Source: Anaerolineales bacterium (GTDB taxonomy: Bacteria > Chloroflexota > Anaerolineae > Anaerolineales > Villigracilaceae). Taken from it: a DNA stretch of 64,000 nucleotides. Within the stretch, counting starts at the first letter, position 1. Every line of letters starts with the position of its first letter. Shown here one piece after another: positions 49,966 to 58,661 of the stretch. The stretch lies in contig JACZJC010000052.1 of the NCBI GenBank assembly GCA_014860745.1, positions 1 to 64,000 of the forward strand, in the 5' to 3' direction. The notes under the pieces are model-generated. The model had not been told where the DNA came from and did no database searches. It saw only the letters and a program-made list of their open reading frames with translations. Both the position numbers and the translations under genes were made by a program.

Positions 49966-51951
49966 CTATTTCATTCTCTCAGCCACGATCTCAGCGACAT
50001 CTTTTACCTGCATCGTGTCGCCGTCTGCCTTGCTGGCGTCGGTCATCATCGTCAGACAGAATGGACAGCCCACGGCCACCGTGTCCGCGCCCGTGGATTT
50101 GGCTTCTGCGAAACGCGCTTCGTTCACACGTGCCGAGCCCTCTTCCTCTTCCTTCCACATTTGCGCGCCGCCCGCGCCACAGCAGAAGGACTTGGCTCCG
50201 TTACGAGGCATTTCCACGGTTTCAATGCCCGCAGATTTAAGGTTGTCCCGCGGCGCATCTGTGATCTTGTTGTGACGTCCCAAATAACATGGGTCATGGA
50301 AGGTAACCTTCATGTTGTCACCTTCCAAATTCATGGAAATCTTTCCCGCGCCCACCAGTTCATTGATCAGCTGCGTGTGGTGAATGACTTGATAATTCCC
50401 GCCAAAGGCTGGATATTCATTTTTGATGGTGTGCAAACAATGCGGGCAGGTCGTCACGATTCGTTTCGGTGCGACATCATTTAATATTTCCACGTTCTGT
50501 GTCGCCAAGCCGAAGAAGATATCTTCGCGTCCCGCACGGCGGGCTGAGTCACCTGTGCAGGATTCATTCTTGCCAAGTACCGCGTAATTGACTCCCGCCG
50601 TATTCAAAATTTTTGCAAAGGCTTGCGCGGTCTTTTGTGCGCGCGCATCCGTTGCGGGGGCGCAGCCTACCCACCACAAAATTTCGGGTTCGGCATTTTG
50701 CTCAATTGTAGGCACGCTCATGCCTTCCGCCCATTTCATTCTGTCTGCTTGCGAAACATTCCACGGATTCTGGTTGCGTTCCATGCCTTTGAACGCCGTC
50801 TCCAATTGTTTCGGGAACGCGCTTTCCATCATGGATAAGTTTCTACGAATGTCCAAAATATCGCGCATCGGTTCATTTCCAACAGGACAGATGTCCACGC
50901 ATGCGCCGCAGCTTGTGCAGGCCCATACGGCTTCTTCCGAGATCAACTCGGTCATGGCAACATCTGTCGTGCCGTGGTTATTGAAATGATAGCGTTTGTT
51001 GATTTCCAAAGCGGCTGGCGATAATAGTTTCCCAGTGTTGTACGCGGGGCAAACTTCCTGACAGCGGAAGCACATGATGCAGGCGTAGCTGTCCATGATC
51101 TGCTCCCAGCCGAGGTCATTCATTTTCGCCGCGCCAAATTGCTCGATGCTTTGGTCATCGAGATTGATATAACTTAACTCACCGATCGATTTTCGTTCGG
51201 GCTTCAATGCAAAATTCAGCGGCGCGAAGAAAAGGTGAATGTGTTTTGAATATGGGAAATAAGGAAGAAAGGCGACGACTGCTCCAATGGATAACCAGAA
51301 CGCGATGTGTTCCCCCGCTATCAAGACACTCGCATCAACCCCCGCCCATAGCTGGGCAACCGCCGAGATGCTTGGTTGCCAGCTGTCAGTGTGACCTGCC
51401 AGCGCCAGATTGAACGACTCTCCCAAAAACCGCATCGTGTTGTGGATAAAAATAAACGTGGCAACAATGGCTGAATCACGCAGGATGCCAAAGCGAGCCT
51501 TCGGGTGAAGCAGCGTTGTGTCACGGGTGGACAGAGTCGCAGGGCGGAGGATGAAGCGGCGAAATGCCATAGCCAGGATCCCGCCCACGATGGCGACATT
51601 CGCAAAGTCAGCGATGAGGCGGTAGACATCGCCAAAGAGGCCGGTGTTCTCAAGGAGTTTGAATCCGGTGTAGGCGTATATCAAATCCGCGAGATTGATC
51701 AAAAGAAAAGAGAGAAATCCCCAGCCGATCAGCCCATGCAAAATGCTGGGCCACAGGCGGAAACGAAAAACGGGTTGGAAAAGCCCCACCTTGACGATGA
51801 GTTCTCCAACCCGTTTCCAGATCAACGACCAGTCCGCTTTGCCCTTCCCGCTGGAAATGTGAGCGACGATCTTCATCACGCCGCGGTAGGTATAGTAAAG
51901 CGAAACGAGAGTTGCAACTACAAAGAGGATTTTTTCTACAAGGGTCAGCAT
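49966..51951 (-). CDS. Membrane HdrD/DUF224-type FeS oxidoreductase
   Basis: This 661-residue protein has three parts. Five to six N-terminal membrane segments (about 1-240) resemble the cytochrome b subunit NarI and carry His residues for haem. Two [4Fe-4S] motifs follow, CIMCFRCQEVCPAYNTG and CTSCGACVDICPVGNEP. Two CCG-type domains close the chain; the second is canonical (SFCCGAGGAQMW), the first altered (ESCTGDS). The build matches ETF:menaquinone oxidoreductases of fatty-acid oxidisers and DsrMK-like proteins. With etfBA 8 kb away and NrfH as menaquinol oxidase, an ETF-to-menaquinone role is likely. GGAGG precedes ATG 51951; the track start is 16 codons too early. Confidence 0.85.
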   Translation of the reverse strand: MLTLVEKILFVVATLVSLYYTYRGVMKIVAHISSGKGKADWSLIWKRVGELIVKVGLFQPVFRFRLWPSILHGLIGWGFLSFLLINLADLIYAYTGFKLLENTGLFGDVYRLIADFANVAIVGGILAMAFRRFILRPATLSTRDTTLLHPKARFGILRDSAIVATFIFIHNTMRFLGESFNLALAGHTDSWQPSISAVAQLWAGVDASVLIAGEHIAFWLSIGAVVAFLPYFPYSKHIHLFFAPLNFALKPERKSIGELSYINLDDQSIEQFGAAKMNDLGWEQIMDSYACIMCFRCQEVCPAYNTGKLLSPAALEINKRYHFNNHGTTDVAMTELISEEAVWACTSCGACVDICPVGNEPMRDILDIRRNLSMMESAFPKQLETAFKGMERNQNPWNVSQADRMKWAEGMSVPTIEQNAEPEILWWVGCAPATDARAQKTAQAFAKILNTAGVNYAVLGKNESCTGDSARRAGREDIFFGLATQNVEILNDVAPKRIVTTCPHCLHTIKNEYPAFGGNYQVIHHTQLINELVGAGKISMNLEGDNMKVTFHDPCYLGRHNKITDAPRDNLKSAGIETVEMPRNGAKSFCCGAGGAQMWKEEEEGSARVNEARFAEAKSTGADTVAVGCPFCLTMMTDASKADGDTMQVKDVAEIVAERMK

Positions 51952-52033
51952 GGGACCTCCAGGTGAATTCGGCGGGTCAGTTTTGGTTTTGACCTGCAAA
52001 ATATATCTTTGTTAAGTTTAGCACAAGTTAGAT

Positions 52034-52981
52034 TTATGCCACAGGTTCAAAGGTGGTGAGGCTGTCCCATAGTTCTGTATTGAGTTGTTCCCGTTGATTA
52101 TTAGCAAACTCCCAAAAAAGGGATTGCGCGCGCGTGGGGGGATGGTTGATATGACGGGCGATGTAAACCGTGCGTCTTAATTCCAGCCCCTGAAGTTCCA
52201 CCTTTTTCACACGCCCAAAAGCAAGCCCGCGCGCAGCCACCATTTCGGAGACAAAGGCGATTCCTACGCCGCGCTCCACGGCCATTTCAATGGCTTCCGG
52301 ATTGCCCAGTTCCATCGTCACATTTAGCATGTCCGGCGTAATCCCAAAATTTTTCAAATTTTGTAAAACGGTATCACACGTACCTGACATTTCCTCACGC
52401 ATGATAATGGGCTGGTCGACCAAATCGTCGGGGGTGGCTTTGCCATACCCCGCCCAGGGATGATTGGAAGGTACGATCAAATAAATGCGGTCGTCGAACA
52501 GAGGCAGGCATTCTATATCCCGATGCTCAAAGTATTTGCTGGTTACACCGATGGGCAGGCTCTGATTTTGTAGTTTTTCATACACGCCGTCACGCCCCAT
52601 GATCTTAACGCGTGGATGCACAGCGGGATATTCCTGCTGGAATGTGGAGAGCAGGGCGGGCAAAAGATACTTCCCCGCAGAAGTGGAACAGCCGATTAGC
52701 AATTCTCCTCCCACGTGATGGTGAATTTCCTGAAATCCGTCTTCGAGCCTTCGTGCCGTGCGCAGGACTTCCCGTGCCATTGGCAATAGGGATTGACCCG
52801 CCTCGCTCAATTCCACCGAGCGCCCGCGACGAATGAATAACTCCACGCCGTATGCCTTTTCGATGGATTTAATATTCTGGCTGACAGCAGATTGGGAAAG
52901 ATGCAGGCGCCTTGCGGCATTGCTGAAATTTCCCTCCTCTGCCGCTACAAGGAAGACCTTCAAGGGGGATAGCTCAACCAT
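52034..52981 (-). CDS. LysR family transcription regulator
   Basis: This 315-residue protein has an N-terminal winged helix (SPLKVFLVAAEEGNFSNAARRLHLSQSAVSQNIKSIEKAYGVELFIRRGRSVELSEAG) and a periplasmic-binding-protein-like effector domain (about 90-295; GELLIGCSTSAGKYLLPALLSTF). It resembles CysL/CbbR-type members. GGAGAAGC before ATG 52981 decides the start; the track adds 15 residues. It lies between the exported rhodanese operon and the HdrD-like gene, on the same strand as both, and may control either. Possible sites are not obvious. The effector is unknown. Confidence 0.9.
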   Translation of the reverse strand: MVELSPLKVFLVAAEEGNFSNAARRLHLSQSAVSQNIKSIEKAYGVELFIRRGRSVELSEAGQSLLPMAREVLRTARRLEDGFQEIHHHVGGELLIGCSTSAGKYLLPALLSTFQQEYPAVHPRVKIMGRDGVYEKLQNQSLPIGVTSKYFEHRDIECLPLFDDRIYLIVPSNHPWAGYGKATPDDLVDQPIIMREEMSGTCDTVLQNLKNFGITPDMLNVTMELGNPEAIEMAVERGVGIAFVSEMVAARGLAFGRVKKVELQGLELRRTVYIARHINHPPTRAQSLFWEFANNQREQLNTELWDSLTTFEPVA

Positions 52982-53109
52982 TTGCTTCTCCGTATTCGAT
53001 AAGTGATGGTAATGATTTCCACGCATAAGGATAAACCTTTCTCATAAGCTCGCGTAGTGGAATTCGTCAAAATCCACTTATGAAGTCATGGGGAAAACAC
53101 CCCAGAACA

Positions 53110-53142
53110 AACCTGCCTGTGAGGAGGACTCACAGGCAGGTT
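53110..53142. terminator. 14-bp hairpin after the rhodanese operon
   Basis: AACCTGCCTGTGAG pairs perfectly with CTCACAGGCAGGTT around GAGGA. The T-run is poor on both strands (TTTGTTCT on the minus side). It separates the rhodanese operon from the LysR gene. Confidence 0.6.
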
Positions 53143-53214
53143 GTCAATCAAGATACAGGGCGACCCTTCAATATACAGGCCCCCGCTTCACTCAGCGGGC
53201 CGCCTCACTGATAA

Positions 53215-54936
53215 CTATTTAACTACCGGCAGCTGCGCTGCAATCCAGCCGTTCATGCCGCCGTTCAAATTGCGGACGTTGGTGTAACCCAGGAACTGTA
53301 GATACATCTGGGTCATGGCACCGCGGTGACCGGAAGCACAGATCACCATGATCGGAGCAGCCTTGTCAGCGGGGAGTTGGGCGAGGTTGGCGGGCACATC
53401 ATTCACGGGAACATTGATTGCGCCTTCGATGTGGCCATTCGCATCCCATTCCGCTGTTGTGCGGACATCCAGCATGAAGGGGACTGTGCCGGAGACGAGT
53501 TCGGTGTTGAAGTCGGGGGATTTGATCGCGCCGAATCCTTCGGGCAGTCCACTCAGGTAGGCATCGAGAGCTGCAAAAGCGGAGGCATCCACCTCGGGAG
53601 CCGTACCAGCTGTCGGCGCAACGGGAGCGCCTTTTTCCACTGGTAGTTCGGCCTTGATCCAGGCGTTGAGTCCACCGTTAAGGTTGACCACGTCTGTGTA
53701 TCCCAACAGACGAAGTGCCATCATCCCTAGGGAGCCCCGATGACCAGATGCGCAGGTGATGATGATCTTCTGGTCCTTGGCGGGGAGTTTATCCAGATTC
53801 TTGAGCAGGTCGCGGATGGGGATATTGATGGAGCCAGCGATAAAGCCATTGGCCTCGAGTTCGGCAGGTTCGCGCACATCCACAATGAAAGGCGTACTTT
53901 CGGCCAATAGTTCATTGAGCTTGTCGGTCTTGATGCTGTAGAAGCCGGCATCGGTGGGCAGGTTGGTGAGGAAGGAGGCCATCTCACTGACCAGACCCGA
54001 AACGGGCAATCCTGTAGATTTCCAGGCGTTTAGTCCGCCGTTGAGGTTGATTACGTCAGTGTAGCCCATCAGGCGCAGAGCCATCATGACGATACTGCCG
54101 CGATGACCGGAGGCGCACAACACAATGATTTTGGCGTCTTTATCTTCGGGGATTTGGTCAAGATTGGCGAAGAAATCGCTGAACGGCAGGTTGATGGAGC
54201 CTTCGATGTAGCCGTCTTTATCCCATTCGCCCTTGCTGCGGACATCCACAATGAAGGGCAGGTCGGATCCGGCCAATTCTTCCGCCAGTTTGTCCGATTT
54301 AATGGAATAAAAACCTTCGGGCAGGTTGACAAAGAACTCATTTAGCATTTCAAACAGAGCCTGGTCTGCGATGATTGCTGTACCGATGGAGGCCGGGGCT
54401 TCAAGAGCAACGCCGGTTACTACGGGTAGTTCGGCTTTCTTCCATGCATTCACGCCGCCATTCAAATTGCGGACGTTTGTATAGCCCAATAATCTTAGTG
54501 CGGCCATGACCATACCGCCGCGATGACCGGAGGCGCAGGTGACGATGATGGGGTCATCAAGGCCGGGCAGTTTATCCAGGCTGTTGAGTACTTCTCGTAC
54601 CGGAATATTGACGGTGCCTTCAATGTAACCGTCTTTTTCCAGTTCAGCGGCTTCGCGCACATCGAGGATGAACAGGTCTTTCTCGGCAAGTTCTTCGTTG
54701 AGCGAAGCCACCTTGATGGAGCCGTAGCCTTTGTCGGCGGGGAGTTCAGCGGCAAGTGCGGTGAACAAAGCAAGCGCATCAAGGCCGGGTTCTTCGGTGA
54801 CAACCACGGGAACTTCAGTGACAACCACCGGAGCTTCGGTAACCAAGGGGGATTCTGGTTGAGGCGCGCCGCAGGCACTTAATATCATGCTGATAACGAT
54901 CAGCAACCCGAATAAAACCTGAATTTTTTTGGACAT
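53215..54936 (-). CDS. Lipoprotein with four rhodanese domains
   Basis: This 573-residue exported lipoprotein (signal ending LSAC) has four rhodanese domains of about 130 residues each in tandem. Every domain ends with an active-site loop CASGHRG and the sequence GYTxVxNLNGGxNxW. The catalytic Cys (persulfide carrier) and the loop Arg are present in all four. Linkers carry repeats such as PEGFYSIKSDKL and GFGAIKSPDF. Rhodaneses move sulfane sulfur between thiosulfate, polysulfide, cyanide or protein thiols. It is last in the operon behind a second four-rhodanese lipoprotein and a multihaem cytochrome. The domain count comes from counting the loops. Confidence 0.92.
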   Translation of the reverse strand: MSKKIQVLFGLLIVISMILSACGAPQPESPLVTEAPVVVTEVPVVVTEEPGLDALALFTALAAELPADKGYGSIKVASLNEELAEKDLFILDVREAAELEKDGYIEGTVNIPVREVLNSLDKLPGLDDPIIVTCASGHRGGMVMAALRLLGYTNVRNLNGGVNAWKKAELPVVTGVALEAPASIGTAIIADQALFEMLNEFFVNLPEGFYSIKSDKLAEELAGSDLPFIVDVRSKGEWDKDGYIEGSINLPFSDFFANLDQIPEDKDAKIIVLCASGHRGSIVMMALRLMGYTDVINLNGGLNAWKSTGLPVSGLVSEMASFLTNLPTDAGFYSIKTDKLNELLAESTPFIVDVREPAELEANGFIAGSINIPIRDLLKNLDKLPAKDQKIIITCASGHRGSLGMMALRLLGYTDVVNLNGGLNAWIKAELPVEKGAPVAPTAGTAPEVDASAFAALDAYLSGLPEGFGAIKSPDFNTELVSGTVPFMLDVRTTAEWDANGHIEGAINVPVNDVPANLAQLPADKAAPIMVICASGHRGAMTQMYLQFLGYTNVRNLNGGMNGWIAAQLPVVK

Positions 54937-55011
54937 TTTCTTCTCCTTATGAAGATTCTGATATTAGCAAGCGCTTTTACAGCTGCTTGTGACAACCAAA
55001 CGAACAAGTGA

Positions 55012-56697
55012 TCATTCCGCTAAAAGTATGCGTACATCTATGTAACCGATGAAGTTCAAGTACATTTTTGCAATCGCCCCGCAATGACCAGATTTACAAA
55101 TTATGACGATTGGGAAGGATTTATCGGAGGGAAGTTGTTCCAGATTTTCAGGGATTTTGTGAACCGGCAGGAGCATCGCAGTTTCAAAGGCAACACCAGC
55201 AGGATTGTCCGATTCGCCGCGAACATCCAGGATCAGCAGTGCGGTGCCGTTTGCAATTTCAGCATTAAGATCAACCATGGTTACAGTGGAGAAGTCTTCC
55301 GGCATGGCAGTGAGGTAGGCGTCGAGGATCGTGAGGCGGTTTGGATCCACTTCCGGAACAGGAGTTGCAACTCTTGCCGGGGCGGGAACGCCGGGCTCAA
55401 GCGTGAAGCCGGCATTCATCCAGCTGCCGACCCCGCCATCCAGGTTGATCACATCTGTATAGCCCAGCAGACGCAGAGCGATCATGCCCATCGCGCCGCT
55501 GTAGCAGGGCTCACAATAAACCACAATCTTCTGGTCTTTGGCTGGGAGTTTATCCAGGTTTTTGAGCAGGTCGCGGACCGGGATGTTGATGGCGCCCTTG
55601 ATGTGACCGCTGGTTTCAACATCGATTGGTCTGCGCACATCGACAAGAAAGACAGGCTGTTCCGCGCGGACAGCATTAAGTTCACCCGCTGAGATGCTGT
55701 AATAATTCTGTTCAGATGGGAGGTTTGAAATAAATTCGCCCAGTGCAGTTTCCCAATCCACCAGGCCGGCTACCCTTCTTCCGTCAGCTTTCCAGGCATT
55801 CAATCCGCCGGCCAGATTGACCACATTGGTAAAGCCCAATAGTCGTAATGTCATGGTGGCTATTGAACCGCGGTGACCGGAGGTGCAGTGAACGATAATG
55901 CGCGCACCTTTGTCTGCTGGCAATTGATCGAGTCTTTTCAGAAGGTCAGGAAAGGGGACTAGGACGGAACTTTCAATATATCCATCCGCATCCCGTTCGG
56001 CTTGCAATCGGACATCCAAAAGGAATAAATTACCGGACGCCAGTTCAATGGATAGGGCATCCGGTTTAATTGCAAGGTAATCTTCCGGCAGGTTGGATAG
56101 GAAATCGTCAATCCTGATAAAGAGCGCCTCGTCCGTAATGGTTGGGGTGCTAATCACAACAGGAGCATCAGGCAAGCCGCCGTTGACAATCGGGAGGCCG
56201 CTGTCTTCCCCCGCCACACGGCAATTTCCCATATTACGGACATTGGTATATCCAAGCATCTTTAACGCCATTAAAGCAAATCCGCCGCGGTGTTCGGACC
56301 CACAGAAGATCACAATTGCTTCATTGAGATCGGGCAGCTTATCCAAATTCTGGAGCAATGCCCGCAGAGGGATATTGACCGAGCCCGCGATATAACCATC
56401 TATCTCCAACTCGGTCGCTTCGCGGACATCGAGCAGGAAGGGTGCGCCATTCGAAGCAAGTTCTCCGCTGATTTTTATCGCGCTGACCAGCCCAAAATTT
56501 TTGTCGGCAGGAATGGATTCCCAGAAATGAACAAGCAGGGACGGATAATCCAGAGGTATGGGCGCAGTGGGCATCACGCTGATTGGGGCTACTTCTGTTA
56601 GGGCGACTTCTTTAACGGGTGCATCCGCCCCGCATGCTCCCAGCAGCATACCGAAAGCCAATAGCGGACCAATCAGCAGATACAATTTCTTTTTCAT
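55012..56697 (-). CDS. Lipoprotein with four rhodanese domains, two altered
   Basis: Starting at ATG 56697 (MKKKLYLLIGPLLAFGMLLGAC, lipobox LGAC), this 561-residue lipoprotein repeats the four-rhodanese layout of its neighbour. The active loops differ: CGSEHRG, CTSGHRG, CEPCYSG and CKSGHCG. The nucleophilic Cys remains in all four, but the Arg is lost in the third and fourth, which instead gain a second Cys. Domain one also breaks off from NLNGG to NMGNC. Thus domains three and four may do thiol-disulfide or metal chemistry rather than sulfur transfer. It lies 19 bases after the multihaem gene, with TCTCGTGA-type spacing and AAAATT before the start. Confidence 0.88.
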   Translation of the reverse strand: MKKKLYLLIGPLLAFGMLLGACGADAPVKEVALTEVAPISVMPTAPIPLDYPSLLVHFWESIPADKNFGLVSAIKISGELASNGAPFLLDVREATELEIDGYIAGSVNIPLRALLQNLDKLPDLNEAIVIFCGSEHRGGFALMALKMLGYTNVRNMGNCRVAGEDSGLPIVNGGLPDAPVVISTPTITDEALFIRIDDFLSNLPEDYLAIKPDALSIELASGNLFLLDVRLQAERDADGYIESSVLVPFPDLLKRLDQLPADKGARIIVHCTSGHRGSIATMTLRLLGFTNVVNLAGGLNAWKADGRRVAGLVDWETALGEFISNLPSEQNYYSISAGELNAVRAEQPVFLVDVRRPIDVETSGHIKGAINIPVRDLLKNLDKLPAKDQKIVVYCEPCYSGAMGMIALRLLGYTDVINLDGGVGSWMNAGFTLEPGVPAPARVATPVPEVDPNRLTILDAYLTAMPEDFSTVTMVDLNAEIANGTALLILDVRGESDNPAGVAFETAMLLPVHKIPENLEQLPSDKSFPIVIICKSGHCGAIAKMYLNFIGYIDVRILLAE

Positions 56698-56716
56698 CAA
56701 ATTCTCACGATGGCTT

Positions 56717-58078
56717 TCATGGAAGAACCGGTTCTTCAACTCGAGACGGAATTGTGTCAACGATCACGCCTTGGTTTGCCTGCAGCTCATTGGGATAGAC
56801 TTTGTCGGCAGTAAGGAAAATTGCGGCATTACCATGGCAGGAATTGCAGGAGGAATTCTGCGGCGTTTGCCTTTGAACATTGTGTGGCGTGGAATAGACC
56901 CAGGTGGATTTTGAATTAAAGGCCGGAAGGAGATTTTCGCCATAGAAGTTGTACGCATTTACGGATGCAGGCACATGCCGCAGGACAACATATTCATAAG
57001 GGCGGTGATAATTTGGGTCTGGATTTTTGCCGATGAAAAAAGATAAGTAATCTCCCTCGGTTTCATAGAATGGGTTCCCCGTTTTTTCACTGATCGCCAC
57101 ATGGCAGCCATCACAACTGGTATACGAAACCGAGTGGCAAACCTGACAGGCCAGCTTATCTTTGTGGAGGAGATGGTTTTGATTCGTGTCATTCCATGCA
57201 CCCATTTCCGGGTGGCATGATTCGCAGGAAGGAGTCTGCTCTCCTGCATACCGGTGGTTTTTCTGCGTCCTCTCGATTCCCTCCGCTTCGGTATGACACT
57301 GGGTACAGGTTGCTCCCGGGCTATGCATGTCTGCTGCGGTATGACAGCCCATACAGTTCATGCGCTCAAGACGAAAATGTGCATCGCCTGGAACTCCCTC
57401 ATGTTTTCCAAGATATTCATTCCCTACACGGCTTCCGTGGCAGGCGGTGCAATTTTGAGACATGGACGGCGTTTTCATGACCACATGGCCCTGAACAAAG
57501 CCGCCGCCCACGTGGTCTGGCTGGCTGATGTGGCAATCACCGCAGCTTGCATGGCAGGTCGAACAATGATTGCCGAACATGGAGTGCATGGCTTCCTGAT
57601 CCGGTGAGGCATACATGGCTTCGATCTCCGCCAGATGGTTCACCCGTGACAGTTTTTCCTGCACTATTTCTTCCCGCAGGAGGACCGTCCCCTCTTCTGT
57701 ATTCGGCGGGAAGTAATGACAGTCCTGGCAGTTGGTGTGGCAGGATCCGCAATGTGTATTGAATAAAGTCATTAAGGTCTCGACCCTCTTGGCATCATGT
57801 TCGGGCGCGGATGCCCCACGCGTTTCCAGGACTGTCCAGTACCCATCTAGTGTGACGTGCAGTCCGGTTCCTGCCATTGCCATGTCGTAATGGCAGCTAT
57901 CGCAAACTTTTGCGGGAAGCGCGCTTGGGTCGACGATCAAGCCGCTGTGTGCGGTCTCTTTATGATTCGAAGTATTGTCGCCGCCATGGCATTTTATGCA
58001 GGTTATTTGCCCGTGCGGGTCAGCGATGAAATCATCCCAGTTAACAAGAACTTTCTGCCAGGGCTCCAACGGAGCCAC
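56717..58078 (-). CDS. Multihaem c-type cytochrome, body (13 haem motifs)
   Basis: This 453-residue reading frame has 13 CxxCH haem motifs (CIKCH, CDSCH, CGSCH, CQDCH, CSTCH, CGDCH, CTACH, CMGCH, CTQCH, CESCH, CQVCH, CDGCH, CNSCH). It starts at GTG 58078 without a signal peptide, so it could not receive haem on its own. The frame is continuous, through a single in-frame TGA (58088-58090), with the upstream ORF that supplies a lipoprotein signal and one more haem motif. It looks like a 14-haem exported electron-transfer or redox enzyme. It is the first large gene of the rhodanese operon. See the finding on the TGA. Confidence 0.88.
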   Translation of the reverse strand: MAPLEPWQKVLVNWDDFIADPHGQITCIKCHGGDNTSNHKETAHSGLIVDPSALPAKVCDSCHYDMAMAGTGLHVTLDGYWTVLETRGASAPEHDAKRVETLMTLFNTHCGSCHTNCQDCHYFPPNTEEGTVLLREEIVQEKLSRVNHLAEIEAMYASPDQEAMHSMFGNHCSTCHASCGDCHISQPDHVGGGFVQGHVVMKTPSMSQNCTACHGSRVGNEYLGKHEGVPGDAHFRLERMNCMGCHTAADMHSPGATCTQCHTEAEGIERTQKNHRYAGEQTPSCESCHPEMGAWNDTNQNHLLHKDKLACQVCHSVSYTSCDGCHVAISEKTGNPFYETEGDYLSFFIGKNPDPNYHRPYEYVVLRHVPASVNAYNFYGENLLPAFNSKSTWVYSTPHNVQRQTPQNSSCNSCHGNAAIFLTADKVYPNELQANQGVIVDTIPSRVEEPVLP

Positions 58079-58087
58079 CTCGCCACC

Positions 58088-58327
58088 TCAGCCAGCTCCC
58101 GTGGATTCCTTCTCGACCACAACCTCGGGCATGGCTGTATCAATCAGGCGTTGTTTATCTATGTGGCAATTTTTGCATTCATTTAAAAACGCCCCCTCAA
58201 TGACCGGTGTTACCAGAATAGGAGTTTCCTCCGGCAAGGGAGTTGCTATGGCTGTTGCGGCATCGGCACGCGCACACGCGGTAAGGAAAAACATGGATAT
58301 AAGCAGGGTGATTATTATGCGTTTCAA
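58088..58327 (-). CDS. N-terminal part of the multihaem lipoprotein, ending at in-frame TGA
   Basis: The ORF starts at TTG 58327, five bases after GGAG, with a lipoprotein signal MKRIIITLLISMFFLTAC. A Thr/Pro linker follows and then one haem motif, CKNCH. After STGAG the frame meets TGA and continues in the same frame as the 13-haem ORF (GGEVAPLEPW). Either the gene is broken by a nonsense change (TGG to TGA would restore Trp), or TGA is decoded, or the assembly has an error. A separate mono-haem lipoprotein is possible but unlikely, because the body would then lack an export signal. Confidence 0.7.
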   Translation of the reverse strand: MKRIIITLLISMFFLTACARADAATAIATPLPEETPILVTPVIEGAFLNECKNCHIDKQRLIDTAMPEVVVEKESTGAG

Positions 58328-58343
58328 GATGTCTCCAAATGAT

Positions 58344-58359
58344 TGTGCATTGTTTCACA
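58344..58359 (-). promoter_or_regulatory. Possible CRP-type site at the multihaem operon
   Basis: TGTGC-ATTGTT-TCACA matches the CRP-type palindrome at all but one position and lies inside a longer inverted repeat ATTGTG/CACAAT. It is only 16 bases before the TTG start, so an activator could not work from here; repression would be possible. It may also be chance. Confidence 0.4.
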
Positions 58360-58369
58360 ATTGATTTTA

Positions 58370-58600
58370 TTCCATTCCCTTATGTCAACAAGTGATTTAC
58401 ATAATATTTGCTTATTAGCATTGCTTATTGAAATTTATTAGACCTTTTGCATAAGCAAGATAGGAAGTTGATTAAGAAATTCCCGCCATGATTGCGCGGA
58501 TACAAGCAGATTTGCGAATCAAGCTGTGAAAATGTGCAGGAGGAAAAGGGCTTTAGCAAACCGTTTATCATAAAAATGGAATGTCATATTCAAGAAATAG
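58370..58600. other. Gene-free stretch upstream of the multihaem operon
   Basis: No ORF or RNA gene was recognised in these bases. The sequence is AT-rich near 58380-58450 (TAATATTTGCTTATTAGC and similar), which fits a promoter region for the minus-strand operon, but no clear pair of promoter boxes was found. Confidence 0.4.
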
Positions 58601-58630
58601 AAAAAACCGCAGGGATCACCTCCCTGCGGT
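58601..58630 (-). terminator. Terminator of the SUMF1-type gene
   Basis: On the minus strand ACCGCAGGGA pairs with TCCCTGCGGT around a short loop, followed by TTTTT. It lies 32 bases after the stop of the SUMF1-type gene. Confidence 0.9.
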
Positions 58631-58661
58631 GCAGCTTTCGGGTGAATTGAGCCTGGGTAAA

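Noticed and set aside
54960-55010. TTGTGACAACCAAACGAACAAGTGA between the two rhodanese genes as a CRP-type site
   Set aside because: The two TGTGA/AGTGA words are in direct, not inverted, orientation and widely spaced, so they do not form a CRP palindrome.
53215-56697. Repeat structure in the rhodanese genes as a possible CRISPR or assembly repeat
   Set aside because: The repeats are diverged protein domains of about 130 codons in frame, not near-identical short DNA repeats with spacers.
58055-58095. Selenocysteine at the in-frame TGA
   Set aside because: The downstream hairpin has a three-base loop and the residue lies in a linker with no catalytic context. Kept only as an alternative to a nonsense change or sequence error.
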